This document shows positions 20,156-29,629 of a DNA stretch of 64,000 nucleotides, piece after piece. The translations under genes and the position numbers were made by a program. This DNA comes from Curvibacter sp. GWA2_63_95. GTDB taxonomy: Bacteria; Pseudomonadota; Gammaproteobacteria; Burkholderiales; Burkholderiaceae_C. The notes under the pieces are model-generated. The model made no database searches. It was not told the origin of the DNA and saw only the letters and a list, made by a program, of their open reading frames with translations. Location: assembly GCA_001795455.1 (NCBI GenBank), contig MGPB01000033.1:1-64000 (forward strand), given 5' to 3'. Position 1 is the stretch's first letter. Each line of letters starts with the position of its first letter.

Positions 20156-22114
20156 CTAGCGACGCGAGGTCAACGGTGGTGTGAGGGACAGGCCTGAGGC
20201 GTCGAACTCGATGAGATTGTCCGACGCGGGCACGGACTCGGACAAATCCAAGTCAATGTCCATGGAGGGCAAAGCTGCCTCCACCGGAACCGCCCCCGTG
20301 TCTGCAGAAGGCTGAAGCGACGATTCCACCGATTTGGCGGCACTGAACGGTGCCAGACCGCTGGTCGCCTCCCCTGACAAGCGTGTCAGCAACGCATGCA
20401 AGAGCAGCAACTCGCGGAAGGCCTCCAAATCGAAACGCACGTCGGCGGCCGCATTAGGGGCACGCACCAGGCATTTTTCAATGAATTCCAGCGCGGCCTT
20501 GCTGGGCCACACCGAGGCGATGTGGGCGCACAACTCGGGATAGGCATCCAGGCCCTGACCGGGCTGATTGAACTGGGTATAGGGCGGCACCTCACCCGTG
20601 AACAAGGCATTGAACTCGTCGCGGTAGCGGTCAAACGCCTCCTTGCGACTCAGAGTATGCAGGGCCTTGAGCAGATCCAGATACACCAGCGGGTTGGACT
20701 CCGCGTGGTCGGCAATGTTGTGCTCCAGCAGGGCGATGGCATCATCGTACTGCCCCAGCGTCATAAAAAAATCGGCCTGTTGGCGTACGTCCAGCACCTC
20801 CTGGGTGTTGATGGAACGCAGTGAGCCGGACATGCTGGGCGAAAAATCGCGCAGCCCCATCATGCGGGAAGAAAGCGGCGCCGATGCCGTCGGCACCACC
20901 ACCGGAGTTGGCGGCGACAGCTCATCCAGATGCAAATCGATGTCCACATCTTTCAAGGGCTTGCGGGTATCCGCTGGCACTGGCTTAGCGCGGGCCGCCG
21001 TGGCAAGCACAGGCGCAGAAACGGCGGGAAGACTGACTGCAGGGGTGTCTGGAGCCGTAGTTTCGCGCTCCACAGGTGTCGACTGCGATTCGCCCTGCCC
21101 ACGCCACCAAGGAGAATCGCCAGCATTGCGCAAGCGGAGCCACAACCACACCATGCCACCAGCCAAGGCCAGCAATCCGGCGACCAGGGCATAGACCAGC
21201 GGATTGGAATAGCGTTCGGATTCTGACTTTTCCAGGCGCGCCAGCAGCGTCTGCATCTGGCGTTGGTTTTGTGCAGTTTGCTCAGAGAGCTTGCCTACGC
21301 TTTGCTCAAGCCCTTGTAAACGCGCAGCATCTTGCAAGACCTCTTCTGGGGTGAGGTTTAGGGTTTTCCAGAGTGCCGCTGCCGCAAGGCGTTTTTGCAA
21401 ATCCTCCACCGGCGGCACCAACAACTCAGAAGACGACTTGAGCGCCGGATCCCAATCCTGCGACAAATCCAGCGGTGCCAGTTTGAGGCGTGGCCGACTG
21501 GCGGTTGGCGTCTTGCCGCTGGGTTGGGCGGCATCGGTGCGCGGAGCTGTTCTTTTGGCAGGTGCCGCAGGCGTCGGTGCTGGTTTGACCACCAACGTTG
21601 CGGTGGGAGCCATATTCCCCGTATCTACCGCAGCCGGGGTGCTGGATGGGGCACGCTCCCCGGATGACACCACCGCTGACGGACGTGCGGGCTGGACCTG
21701 TGCGCTGGGAACCAGTGCCGGGCTGAGCTCGGAGACCAAGTCGGCCAACAGCACGTAACGGCGGGATGTGGAAACTCCACAGGCCGACCGAAGGTACACC
21801 GACACCACAGGCTCATCGACCGGCATGCGAGCCTGGATACGCACAGCCGTCGGCTTACCTGCGGCATTTCGCTCAGGGGTGATGGACACCCGGGTGGACT
21901 CTTGGCGCACCTCACCGTAAAACACATCGGCCTCAAAACACACGCCGCTGGCATCTTCATCCGCGGCAATCTGCACTGGCACGGTGATCTGCAAGGGCTG
22001 CCCCAACAAGGCAGCACCCCGGGCGCGGCCCAGGGTCAATGCACTGCTGCCCATGGCGGCACACAGGAGCACCACCCCAAGGGCGGAATGGTTGAATTGA
22101 AAGACCGGCTTCAT
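20156..22114 (-). CDS. FimV/HubP-like polar or motility-associated protein
   Basis: 652 residues. Signal peptide (about 1-26, ending SSALTLG), then a FimV N-terminal domain: LGRARGAALLGQPLQITVPV, conserved cysteines and LRSACGVSTSRRYVLLADL. A long Pro/Ala/Ser-rich linker, a coiled coil (around EQSVGKLSEQTAQNQRQMQ), one membrane helix (YALVAGLLALAGGMVWLWL), then a cytoplasmic helical-repeat region and an acidic end. FimV proteins organise the pole and type IV pili or peptidoglycan machinery; which of these applies here is unknown. The open frame extends to 22453, but the signal peptide fixes the start near 22114. Confidence 0.82.
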   Translation of the reverse strand: MKPVFQFNHSALGVVLLCAAMGSSALTLGRARGAALLGQPLQITVPVQIAADEDASGVCFEADVFYGEVRQESTRVSITPERNAAGKPTAVRIQARMPVDEPVVSVYLRSACGVSTSRRYVLLADLVSELSPALVPSAQVQPARPSAVVSSGERAPSSTPAAVDTGNMAPTATLVVKPAPTPAAPAKRTAPRTDAAQPSGKTPTASRPRLKLAPLDLSQDWDPALKSSSELLVPPVEDLQKRLAAAALWKTLNLTPEEVLQDAARLQGLEQSVGKLSEQTAQNQRQMQTLLARLEKSESERYSNPLVYALVAGLLALAGGMVWLWLRLRNAGDSPWWRGQGESQSTPVERETTAPDTPAVSLPAVSAPVLATAARAKPVPADTRKPLKDVDIDLHLDELSPPTPVVVPTASAPLSSRMMGLRDFSPSMSGSLRSINTQEVLDVRQQADFFMTLGQYDDAIALLEHNIADHAESNPLVYLDLLKALHTLSRKEAFDRYRDEFNALFTGEVPPYTQFNQPGQGLDAYPELCAHIASVWPSKAALEFIEKCLVRAPNAAADVRFDLEAFRELLLLHALLTRLSGEATSGLAPFSAAKSVESSLQPSADTGAVPVEAALPSMDIDLDLSESVPASDNLIEFDASGLSLTPPLTSRR

Positions 22115-22213
22115 TGATGCAATCGATTCTCGCACACCCCAACGGCCTGAAAAAGGGGCCGAGCCACCGGCAACACCCCTGACACCTGGGCTGCTGCGCC
22201 AGATAATTCGGGC

Positions 22214-23734
22214 ATGAATCCATACTTTGAACACATTGGCATCGTCGGTGCCGGCGCCATGGGGCGCGGCATTGCCCAAATAGCAGCCGAGGCCGGCAGC
22301 ACCGTCTGGCTGTTTGACACAGCCCCAGGCACCGCACAAGCTGCCTGTACCACCTTGCAAATGCAATGGCGCACCCTGGCAAACAAGGGCCGCATCGCTG
22401 CGAGTGATGTGGACATCTTCACGGCCCGCATCCGCCCGGTTGCGACTCTGCAAGCGCTGTCGCTTTGCACACTGGTGGTGGAAGCCGTGGTGGAACAGCA
22501 GGATGTCAAAACCCTACTGCTACAAACCCTGGAATCCTGCCTACCCCCTACCGCCATATTGGCCAGCAACACCTCGTCCCTGTCCATTACTGCACTGGGA
22601 GCGGGTCTGCAACGTCCGGCGCAGTTGGCCGGATTTCACTTCTTCAACCCGGTGCCACTGATGAAAGTGGTGGAGGTGATCCCGGGCCTCAAGACTGCGC
22701 ACGCAGTGGTGCAGGCCTTGCAGCAATACGCGAAGGATCTGGGCCACACACCGGTACTGGCACAAGACACACCAGGCTTCATCGTCAACCATGCTGGGCG
22801 TGGCTATGGCACCGAGGCCCTGCGGATCGTGTCGGAAGGTGTAGCGGACTTCGCCACCATCGACCGCATCTTGCGCGACCAGGTCGGCTTCAAGCTGGGG
22901 CCATTTGAGTTGATGGACCTGACGGGGCTGGATGTGTCGCACCCGGTGATGGAATCCATCTACCAGCAGTACTACGAGGAGCCGCGCTACCGTCCCAGCG
23001 TGATCACCGCCCAGCGCCTGGCCGGGGGCCTGACCGGGCGCAAGGCTGGCGAAGGGTTCTACCAATACGCCGACGACCACGCCACGCTGCCCGCCGAACC
23101 GCCCGTGCCCGTGGTCGACGAGATGCCCCCCGTGTGGTTGTCGCCCCGTGCATCCCGGCGCATGGAACTGCTGATGCTGTTGAAGAACCTGGGCGCAAAG
23201 ATCGAGACCGGGCAATCCCCTTCCCCACTGGCGCTGACGCTGGTGGCGCCATTGGGCTTTGACATCACCACCGTGGCCGTGGTGGAGCGGCTGGACCCGG
23301 CGCGCACGGTGGGCATCGACATGCTGCTGGACGATGCAGGCACCAAGCGCCGCGTGCTGGCAACCAACCCGGCCACGCGCACCGACATGCGCGATGCTGC
23401 CCATGCGCTGTTTGCGCGCGATGGCAAAGCCGTGAGTGTGGTGCGCGACAGCGGCGGCTTTGTGACCCAGCGCGTGGTGGCCAACATCGTCAACATTGCG
23501 GCGGATATGTGTCAACAAGGCATTTGCAGCCCCAGGGATCTGGAGACCGCAGTAACACTGGGCTTGGGTTATCCCATGGGCCCCTTGGCACTGGGCAATT
23601 TGTGTGGCCCCACCAATGTGCTGGAAGTGTTGTTCAACATGCAAACCGTCTACGGCGACCCACGCTACCGCCCCAGCCCATGGCTGCGGCGGCGCGGCGC
23701 CATTGGCCTGAGCCTGCTGCACGAAGAAGAGTAG
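22214..23734 (+). CDS. paaH: 3-hydroxyacyl-CoA dehydrogenase, PaaH type
   Basis: 506 residues. N-terminal NAD site HIGIVGAGAMGRGIAQIAAEAG, ASNTSSLSITALGAG, catalytic His in GFHFFNPVPLMKVVEVI, and a duplicated C-terminal dehydrogenase domain ending with LGLGYPMGPLALGN. This length and two-domain layout match PaaH-type enzymes of phenylacetate or related acyl-CoA degradation rather than FadB, since no enoyl-CoA hydratase domain is present. No other paa genes are adjacent, so the pathway is open; genes downstream suggest acyl-CoA catabolism. Confidence 0.85.
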   Translation: MNPYFEHIGIVGAGAMGRGIAQIAAEAGSTVWLFDTAPGTAQAACTTLQMQWRTLANKGRIAASDVDIFTARIRPVATLQALSLCTLVVEAVVEQQDVKTLLLQTLESCLPPTAILASNTSSLSITALGAGLQRPAQLAGFHFFNPVPLMKVVEVIPGLKTAHAVVQALQQYAKDLGHTPVLAQDTPGFIVNHAGRGYGTEALRIVSEGVADFATIDRILRDQVGFKLGPFELMDLTGLDVSHPVMESIYQQYYEEPRYRPSVITAQRLAGGLTGRKAGEGFYQYADDHATLPAEPPVPVVDEMPPVWLSPRASRRMELLMLLKNLGAKIETGQSPSPLALTLVAPLGFDITTVAVVERLDPARTVGIDMLLDDAGTKRRVLATNPATRTDMRDAAHALFARDGKAVSVVRDSGGFVTQRVVANIVNIAADMCQQGICSPRDLETAVTLGLGYPMGPLALGNLCGPTNVLEVLFNMQTVYGDPRYRPSPWLRRRGAIGLSLLHEEE

Positions 23735-23839
23735 TACCGGCACCAGACGCACTGGCGACACCCGCATGCACCCAGCGAGGTCCCGGGGGTGACAATGTGG
23801 GCGAGATTTCCCTTCAGCAAGTCACCCAAAAGACAGGCC

Positions 23840-24559
23840 ATGGACGACCCCATTCTTACCATTGATGAACGCACTGCAATCAACGCGGGGCGCTGGTTTT
23901 CATCCCTCTCGCCTTCTCTCAAACACGACATTCTTCGATGCGCCTACGTCAAACGTTACAAAGACGGCGAGCTGATTGCAGCGCGCGGCGAGCCGCCCGA
24001 AGAATGGATTGCCTGCGCCAAGGGTGCGGTGCGCGTGAGCTCCACCTCGATCTCGGGCAAGCAGATCACGCTGACCTATGTGGAGCCGGGCATCTGGTTT
24101 GGCGATGTGGCGATCTTCGATGGGGACCGTCGCACCCACGACGCCTATGCGCACGGGGACACCACCATCCTCTGCGTGGCCAAGGCGGATTTCCGCAAAA
24201 TCCTGGCCAACCATGTGGAGCTGTACGAAGCCATGCTGCGCCTGCACGCACGGCGCATTCGCCAGCTCTACGGCTTGGTGGAAGACCTGAATACCCTGCC
24301 CCTGCGCGCGCGCCTGGCCAAGCAACTGCTACACCTGGTACGCAGCTACGGTGTGCCCTCGCTCAGCGATGGCAGCGAGGTGCGTATTGGCCTGCAACTG
24401 GCACAGGAAGAACTGGCGCAGCTACTGGGTGCGTCGCGCCAGCGCGTGAATCAGGAGCTCAAGGCCATGGAGCGCGAGGATGCCATTCGCATCGAACCCG
24501 GCGGCCTGGTGATACGCGATCGCGCCGCGCTCATGCGCATCATTGACGCGGACAACTAG
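23840..24559 (+). CDS. Crp/Fnr family transcriptional regulator
   Basis: About 239 residues. A cyclic-nucleotide-binding-like beta-barrel (GELIAARGEPPEEWIACAKG, GIWFGDVAIFDG), a dimer helix and a C-terminal HTH (LAQEELAQLLGASRQRVNQELKAMEREDAIRIEPGG). There is no Fnr-type cysteine cluster. ATG 23840 is assumed; the frame is open to GTG 23789. Its position between a 3-hydroxyacyl-CoA dehydrogenase and acyl-CoA dehydrogenase genes suggests that it regulates them. The ligand is unknown. Confidence 0.85.
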   Translation: MDDPILTIDERTAINAGRWFSSLSPSLKHDILRCAYVKRYKDGELIAARGEPPEEWIACAKGAVRVSSTSISGKQITLTYVEPGIWFGDVAIFDGDRRTHDAYAHGDTTILCVAKADFRKILANHVELYEAMLRLHARRIRQLYGLVEDLNTLPLRARLAKQLLHLVRSYGVPSLSDGSEVRIGLQLAQEELAQLLGASRQRVNQELKAMEREDAIRIEPGGLVIRDRAALMRIIDADN

Positions 24560-24587
24560 TTTTCGACCTTTACACGACGCCATCTGC

Positions 24588-25673
24588 ATGAGCGACTTTG
24601 ACCACTTTATCGGCACCCGTTCCGTCTCCGGCCAACACGTATTTGACGTGGCAGCCCTGGACAGCTGGCTGCAAGGCCACCTGCCAGGCTATGCCGGACC
24701 ATTGGAAGTGGAGATGTTCAAGGGCGGCCAATCCAACCCCACCTACAAGCTCAACACACCCGGCAAAAGTTATGTGATGCGCGCCAAGCCCGGCCCGGTA
24801 GCCAAGCTGCTGCCATCGGCCCATGCAGTGGAGCGCGAGTTTGCGGTGATGCAGGGCCTGCATGGCACCGATGTGCCGGTGCCGCAGATGCACTGTCTGT
24901 GTGAAGACGAATCCGTCATCGGACGTGCGTTCTACGTGATGGAGTTCATGCAGGGCCGCGTGTTGTGGGACCAGTCCCTGCCCGGCATGACGACCGAACA
25001 ACGTGGCGCCATCTACAACGAGATGAACCGCGTGATCTCCGCCCTGCACACGGTCAAGTTTGCGGAACGCGGACTGGCGGGTTATGGCAAGCCCGGCAAT
25101 TACTTCGAGCGGCAGATTGGTCGCTGGAGCAAACAGTACGTGGCCTCCATCACACAGCCCATCCCCGAGATGGACCAGCTCATGGAATGGCTACCCAAGA
25201 ACATTCCCGCCATGGCACGCGATGACAGCATGGTCAGCATCGTGCACGGTGACTACCGCCTGGACAACCTGATGTTTGACAGCAGCGAGGCCAAGGTACG
25301 TGCCGTGCTGGACTGGGAGCTATCTACGCTGGGGCACCCACTGGCCGACTTCAGCTACCACTGCATGGCCTGGCACATTCCGCCCGGCGCCTTCCGCGGC
25401 ATTGGCGGGTTGGACTTTGCTGCGCTGGGCATCCCCAGCGAAGACGACTACATCCGCATGTACTGCGACCGCACTGGCCTGGCCGAGCCCGCGCAGCTCA
25501 AGGCGGACTGGAACTTCTATATGGCCTACAACATGTTCCGCATCGCGGCCATCTTGCAAGGTATTGCCAAGCGCGTAGAGGCTGGCACGGCCTCCAGCGC
25601 ACAGGCCGTGAGCTCCGCTGCAGGTGCCCGCCCACTGGCCCAGATGGCATGGAAGTTTGCCCGCCAGGCCTGA
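24588..25673 (+). CDS. Phosphotransferase family protein (APH/ACAD10-11-like)
   Basis: 361 residues with a kinase-like APH fold: FKGGQSNPTYKL nucleotide loop, YVMRAKPG Lys region, catalytic VHGDYRLDNLMFD and metal-binding LDWELSTLGHPLADF. In animals and bacteria, such proteins pair with long-chain 4-hydroxyacyl-CoA or related acyl-CoA dehydrogenases (ACAD10/11). The gene lies 42 nt before an acyl-CoA dehydrogenase, supporting that pairing. The start at 24588 avoids overlap with the regulator gene. Confidence 0.85.
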   Translation: MSDFDHFIGTRSVSGQHVFDVAALDSWLQGHLPGYAGPLEVEMFKGGQSNPTYKLNTPGKSYVMRAKPGPVAKLLPSAHAVEREFAVMQGLHGTDVPVPQMHCLCEDESVIGRAFYVMEFMQGRVLWDQSLPGMTTEQRGAIYNEMNRVISALHTVKFAERGLAGYGKPGNYFERQIGRWSKQYVASITQPIPEMDQLMEWLPKNIPAMARDDSMVSIVHGDYRLDNLMFDSSEAKVRAVLDWELSTLGHPLADFSYHCMAWHIPPGAFRGIGGLDFAALGIPSEDDYIRMYCDRTGLAEPAQLKADWNFYMAYNMFRIAAILQGIAKRVEAGTASSAQAVSSAAGARPLAQMAWKFARQA

Positions 25674-25715
25674 AGCTTTCTACACCACACACACATCTAC
25701 CCCCCCGGAGACTCC

Positions 25716-26990
25716 ATGGATTTTGACTACTCCCCCAAGACCAAAGACTTGCAGACCCGCCTGCTCAAGTTCATGGACGAACACATCTACCCCTCCGAGG
25801 GCGCGTATCACGCAGAGATCGAGGCCAACACCGCGGCCGGCAAGCGCTGGACCCCGCTGCAAACCATCGAAAACCTCAAACCCAAGGCCCAAGCTGCAGG
25901 GCTGTGGAACCTGTTCTTGCCGGTGGACAGCGCCGAGGCGTCGGGCTACCACGGCGCAGGTTTGACGAACCAGGAATACGCCCCATTGGCCGAGATCATG
26001 GGCCACGTCCTGTGGTCCAGCGAAGTGTTCAACTGCTCGGCCCCCGACACCGGCAATATGGAAACCATCGCCCGTTATGGCTCGGACGAGAACAAGGCGC
26101 GCTGGCTCAAGCCCCTGCTGGAGGGCAAGATCCGCTCGGCTTTTGCCATGACTGAACCGGATGTGGCGTCCAGCGATGCGACCAACATCGAAACGCGTAT
26201 TGAGCGCCAAGGTGATGAGTATGTGATCAACGGCCGCAAGTGGTGGATTTCCGGTGCCGGTGACCCACGCTGCTCCGTCTACATCACCATGGGCAAGACC
26301 GATCCCGAGGCGCCTCGCCATTCCCAGCAAAGTATGGTATTGGTGCCGGCCGACACCCAAGGCATCACCTTAGTGCGCCCGCTCAATGTGTTTGGCTACG
26401 ACGACGCACCCCATGGCCACATGGAGATGCTGTTTGAAAACGTGCGCGTGCCGGCTTCCAACATCCTGTTGGGCGAAGGTCGCGGCTTCGAGATTGCCCA
26501 GGGTCGCCTCGGCCCCGGGCGCATCCACCACTGCATGCGCATGATCGGCCTGGCCGAGCGTGCGCTGGCGCTGATGTGCAAACGCGCCTCCAGCCGTATT
26601 GCATTTGGCAAACCGATTGCTGCACAGACGGTGACACAAGAACGCATTGCCGAAGCCCGCTGCAAAATCGACATGGCGCGCCTGCTTACGCTCAAGGCGG
26701 CCTGGATGATGGACATGGGTGGCAATAAATTTGCCAGAAATGAAATTGCGATGATCAAGGTCGTGGCTCCCAGCATGGCCTGCGAAGTCATCGACTGGGC
26801 AATACAAGTACACGGTGGCGGCGGCATGTGCGACGACTTTCCCTTGGCCTACAGCTACGCCCAAGCCCGCACGCTGCGCTTTGCTGACGGCCCGGATGAG
26901 GTGCACCGCAACGCCATTGCCAAACTGGAACTGGGAAAATACGCACTCAATCCCAAACCGGTTGAGATGCCCATCACCCGAGGCTGCTAA
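25716..26990 (+). CDS. Acyl-CoA dehydrogenase (ACAD10/11-like)
   Basis: 424 residues of the FAD-dependent acyl-CoA dehydrogenase fold: [17 protein letters not shown], the [19 protein letters not shown] segment, GRCHHCMR-type (here [19 protein letters not shown]), and [14 protein letters not shown] near the C-terminus. With the adjacent phosphotransferase this resembles the two-gene arrangement equivalent to human ACAD10/11, so 4-hydroxy-acyl or branched acyl-CoA oxidation is a reasonable guess. Confidence 0.9.
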   Translation: MDFDYSPKTKDLQTRLLKFMDEHIYPSEGAYHAEIEANTAAGKRWTPLQTIENLKPKAQAAGLWNLFLPVDSAEASGYHGAGLTNQEYAPLAEIMGHVLWSSEVFNCSAPDTGNMETIARYGSDENKARWLKPLLEGKIRSAFAMTEPDVASSDATNIETRIERQGDEYVINGRKWWISGAGDPRCSVYITMGKTDPEAPRHSQQSMVLVPADTQGITLVRPLNVFGYDDAPHGHMEMLFENVRVPASNILLGEGRGFEIAQGRLGPGRIHHCMRMIGLAERALALMCKRASSRIAFGKPIAAQTVTQERIAEARCKIDMARLLTLKAAWMMDMGGNKFARNEIAMIKVVAPSMACEVIDWAIQVHGGGGMCDDFPLAYSYAQARTLRFADGPDEVHRNAIAKLELGKYALNPKPVEMPITRGC

Positions 26991-26993
26991 AAC

Positions 26994-27031
26994 AAAAAAA
27001 GAGCAAGTGCCCGAACACTTGCTCTTTTTTT
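26994..27031. terminator. Terminator after the acyl-CoA dehydrogenase gene
   Basis: Arms AAAAAAAGAGCAAGTG and CACTTGCTCTTTTTTT with loop CCCGAA; it can act on both strands. A copy of repeat family A starts at its right edge. Confidence 0.92.
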
Positions 27032-27075
27032 GATAGCTACTCACGCAGCATTCACGAGGGCTAGCGACCTATTTC
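27027..27075 (+). repeat. Repeat family A, copy at a convergent gene boundary
   Basis: TTTTTGATAGCTACTCACGC then ATTCACGAGGGCTAGCGACC. It lies between the acyl-CoA dehydrogenase terminator and the 3' end of the HD-GYP gene. Confidence 0.85.
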
Positions 27076-27092
27076 ATTCAAAATCCGCATCC

Positions 27093-28331
27093 TTACCAAG
27101 GCGCATTGGGCAAGCCGGACCATAACTCGTTCAAATCGGTAAAGCGCCATTTGGCCGGATCTTCGCGGCTGGCGATTTTGTCGTTCACGCTGGGCTTGGA
27201 CAAATCCACCATCTCGGGGACGATCCGCATATTGGATTTGGTGGAAAAAAACACCTTCACACAGGGCGTCGTCAGCGACTTTGTTGTCTGCTCCACCACC
27301 ACGCCCAAGCGCCCCGAACTCAGTCGCACCAGTGATCCAATCGGGTAAATCCCCAGACTTTTGACAAAGGCTTGAAAGACTTTGCCGTCGAAATGTCCAT
27401 TGGCCCATTCGGCCATCTTGCGCAACGATTCGGCCGGGTCCCAGCCAGTTTTATAAGGGCGGTTGGAGGTAATAGCGTCGTACACATCGCAAACCGCCCC
27501 CATCTTGGCGAACAGACTGATCTGGTCAGCCTTCAAACCCTCCGGGTAGCCAGAGCCATCGGTTTTTTCGTGGTGGTGCAGGCACACATCCAGCACCACC
27601 GGGTCCACATCCTTACCCGTCTTGAGCAGCCGGAAACCTTCTTGGGGGTGGGTTTTGATGATCGCGAACTCGGCATCAGTCAACTTGCCCGGTTTGTTCA
27701 GCACGTCCATGGGCATGGCTGCCTTGCCCAAATCATGCATAAGGCCGGCCAAGCCAGCCAGACGGGTTTGGTCATCGTCCAAGCCCAGTTGCTTGGCCAG
27801 CGCCACCATCATGGCGCACACGGCGACAGAATGCATATAGGTGTAGTCGTCTGCCGTCTTGAGTCGGGCCAAACTGATCAAAGCACCCGGGTTGCGCGTC
27901 ACCGAGTCCGTGATTTCTTCCACCATCTGCTTGGCACTGCCCGCATCCACAGTGTTGCCCATGCGGGCCTCCTGGAACATGGACATGACGGCCTGTTTGG
28001 ATTGGTAGCAAATCTTGGCAGCACGTTGCAATTCAACGCTCATCGAAACCGGTGCTACTTCGCGCTGGGCTGACACCGCTTGGCGCAACTCCTCTTCCAC
28101 CAGTTCTTCCGACTCAGATTCGGTGACCACAAACTGCCCATCGGCCACATCCAGGCCCTTGCTGCTATCAATCCAGACTTCTTTGATACTGCTGGCCAAG
28201 ATCGTGGTGATGTCCTTGGGGTCCGTGATGACGAAGCCAGTGCGCCAGAACGGATGCTCCATCCACGAACCACAAAACTCCTTGAGGTGCATGCCAACTG
28301 TCAATTGCTGAACGCTAATTTTTTTAAGCAT
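27093..28331 (-). CDS. HD-GYP domain cyclic-di-GMP phosphodiesterase with DUF3391 N-terminus
   Basis: About 412 residues. N-terminal DUF3391 (LTVGMHLKEFCGSWMEHPFW, VWIDSSKGLDV), then an HD-GYP domain with the metal site HDLGKAAMP and HHEKTDGSGYPEGLKADQI, including an intact GYP motif. It probably hydrolyses cyclic di-GMP. No membrane helix is present. The start ATG 28331 gives the DUF3391 opening MLKKISVQQLTVGMHL; an in-frame GTG at 28361 is possible. A diguanylate cyclase gene is in the same window at 56.5 kb. Confidence 0.92.
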   Translation of the reverse strand: MLKKISVQQLTVGMHLKEFCGSWMEHPFWRTGFVITDPKDITTILASSIKEVWIDSSKGLDVADGQFVVTESESEELVEEELRQAVSAQREVAPVSMSVELQRAAKICYQSKQAVMSMFQEARMGNTVDAGSAKQMVEEITDSVTRNPGALISLARLKTADDYTYMHSVAVCAMMVALAKQLGLDDDQTRLAGLAGLMHDLGKAAMPMDVLNKPGKLTDAEFAIIKTHPQEGFRLLKTGKDVDPVVLDVCLHHHEKTDGSGYPEGLKADQISLFAKMGAVCDVYDAITSNRPYKTGWDPAESLRKMAEWANGHFDGKVFQAFVKSLGIYPIGSLVRLSSGRLGVVVEQTTKSLTTPCVKVFFSTKSNMRIVPEMVDLSKPSVNDKIASREDPAKWRFTDLNELWSGLPNAPW

Positions 28332-28443
28332 GGATGTCTTTTTGGAAACGCGCAACGACACGGAAATCTAGGGATCTCAGGCTACATGGCCAACGGTGAA
28401 TTCAGTATACGTGCCAGCGTGCCCAAACACGCAAAAAAAGGGG

Positions 28444-29073
28444 TCAGTGCAAATGCCGTGGCTTGCGTCCGCTGCCGTGGCCACCGCCAAAACCGCCCCC
28501 CGATCCCCGTGGGGGCTTGCCAATCTCCAACGAGCTGACGAGCGCATCAAAGCGCTGGGTAAACAGCTTGTCGACTTCCGCTACCACACCGCCCAACTCA
28601 GAGCCATCAAAGTGGCGCTCCATCAGGTTGATGACATCCTGCACCAACAGATCGCGCTGGACTTGCATGATGGAGGCCGGGTTAGGGCCGACGAACAGGA
28701 CCACGAAATCGTCCCGTGACGCGGCACTGGAAGACGGCTCATCCTCGTCGAACTCGGAGTCATAGAAAGTGACCTCAATCGCGGCCCCCGCATCGGCCAA
28801 CTCATTGAGGTTCATACAAACTTCGTCCAGTGTCTGGCGGAAGTCTTCATCCCCGGCCACGGTCCAGCACATCTGCAGCACATGGTCATGCGCATCAAGC
28901 TGGATGCCCGGTTCATCCTCGTAGCTGCTTTTGGCGCCGTCCGTCAGCGACTTGGCGCCAGCGTATTTCCACATCGGCTTCAACGCATCTTGCAACTGGG
29001 CGAAGGTCACGTCTGCACGCAGCATCACCTGACCATGGACATGGATTTCAAAAGGGGCGTTGTAGTTCGACAT
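28444..29073 (-). CDS. Conserved hypothetical protein (possibly DUF6806)
   Basis: 209 residues, soluble, acidic in the middle (SEFDEDEPSSS) and ending in a Gly/His/Arg-rich tail (GGGFGGGHGSGRKPRHLH). The N-terminus MSNYNAPFEIHVHGQVMLR is distinctive. I recall similar Burkholderiales proteins labelled DUF6806, but cannot confirm this. The gene lies upstream of the HD-GYP gene on the same strand with 112 nt between. Function unknown. Confidence 0.75.
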   Translation of the reverse strand: MSNYNAPFEIHVHGQVMLRADVTFAQLQDALKPMWKYAGAKSLTDGAKSSYEDEPGIQLDAHDHVLQMCWTVAGDEDFRQTLDEVCMNLNELADAGAAIEVTFYDSEFDEDEPSSSAASRDDFVVLFVGPNPASIMQVQRDLLVQDVINLMERHFDGSELGGVVAEVDKLFTQRFDALVSSLEIGKPPRGSGGGFGGGHGSGRKPRHLH

Positions 29074-29085
29074 AGCAGTAGTGGT

Positions 29086-29178
29086 TGGTGCCTGAGACCG
29101 GAATCGAACCGGTACGCCCGTTATTCACGAAGCGGCGGATTTTAAGTCCGATGTGTCTACCTATTTCACCACTCAGGC
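29086..29178 (-). tRNA. tRNA-Leu (anticodon UAA)
   Basis: 93 nt including an encoded CCA. Acceptor GCCTGAG / CTCAGGC, anticodon loop CTTAAAA, a long class II variable arm, and T-arm GGTTCGATTCC. Confidence 0.95.
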
Positions 29179-29249
29179 ACGTGGGTCTATTGTCAAACAA
29201 AAACGCCCCGCCAACCGAGGCCGACGAGGCGTTTGTGACCAGAAAAATC

Positions 29250-29323
29250 TGGAGGCGCGGTCCGGAGTCGAACCGGACTAACCGGATTTGCAATCCGGGG
29301 CATAACCGCTTTGCTACCGCGCC
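29250..29323 (-). tRNA. tRNA-Cys (anticodon GCA)
   Basis: 74 nt with CCA encoded. Acceptor GGCGCGG / CCGCGCC, anticodon loop TTGCAAA, T-arm GGTTCGACTCC. Confidence 0.96.
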
Positions 29324-29333
29324 ACTTTGAATA

Positions 29334-29363
29334 AAAAAATGGAAGTCAAGACTTCCATTTTTT
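29334..29363 (-). terminator. Terminator between tRNA-Gly and tRNA-Cys
   Basis: Arms AAAAAATGGAAGT and ACTTCCATTTTTT with loop CAAG; T-rich on the minus strand. It ends the tRNA-Gly transcript, so tRNA-Cys and tRNA-Leu need their own promoter or read-through. Confidence 0.85.
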
Positions 29364-29367
29364 GAAT

Positions 29368-29443
29368 TGGAGCGGGAAAAGAGGCTCGAACTCTCGACCT
29401 ATACCTTGGCAAGGTATCGCTCTACCAACTGAGCTATTCCCGC
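29368..29443 (-). tRNA. tRNA-Gly (anticodon GCC), copy 1
   Basis: 76 nt with CCA encoded. Acceptor GCGGGAA / TTCCCGC, anticodon loop TTGCCAA. Identical to copy 2. Confidence 0.97.
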
Positions 29444-29485
29444 ATAAACTGACACTGCACTAGAAACGACACTCCAGTACGAAAT

Positions 29486-29561
29486 TGGAGCGGGAAAAGA
29501 GGCTCGAACTCTCGACCTATACCTTGGCAAGGTATCGCTCTACCAACTGAGCTATTCCCGC
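29486..29561 (-). tRNA. tRNA-Gly (anticodon GCC), copy 2
   Basis: 76 nt with CCA, same sequence as copy 1, 42 nt upstream of it on the same strand: a tandem duplicate. Confidence 0.97.
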
Positions 29562-29629
29562 GTTTCAAGCCTCAAATTATAGCCTACTTTCTTAGCCTAA
29601 GTCCACTACGACTCAAAAAATGTCAGCAC

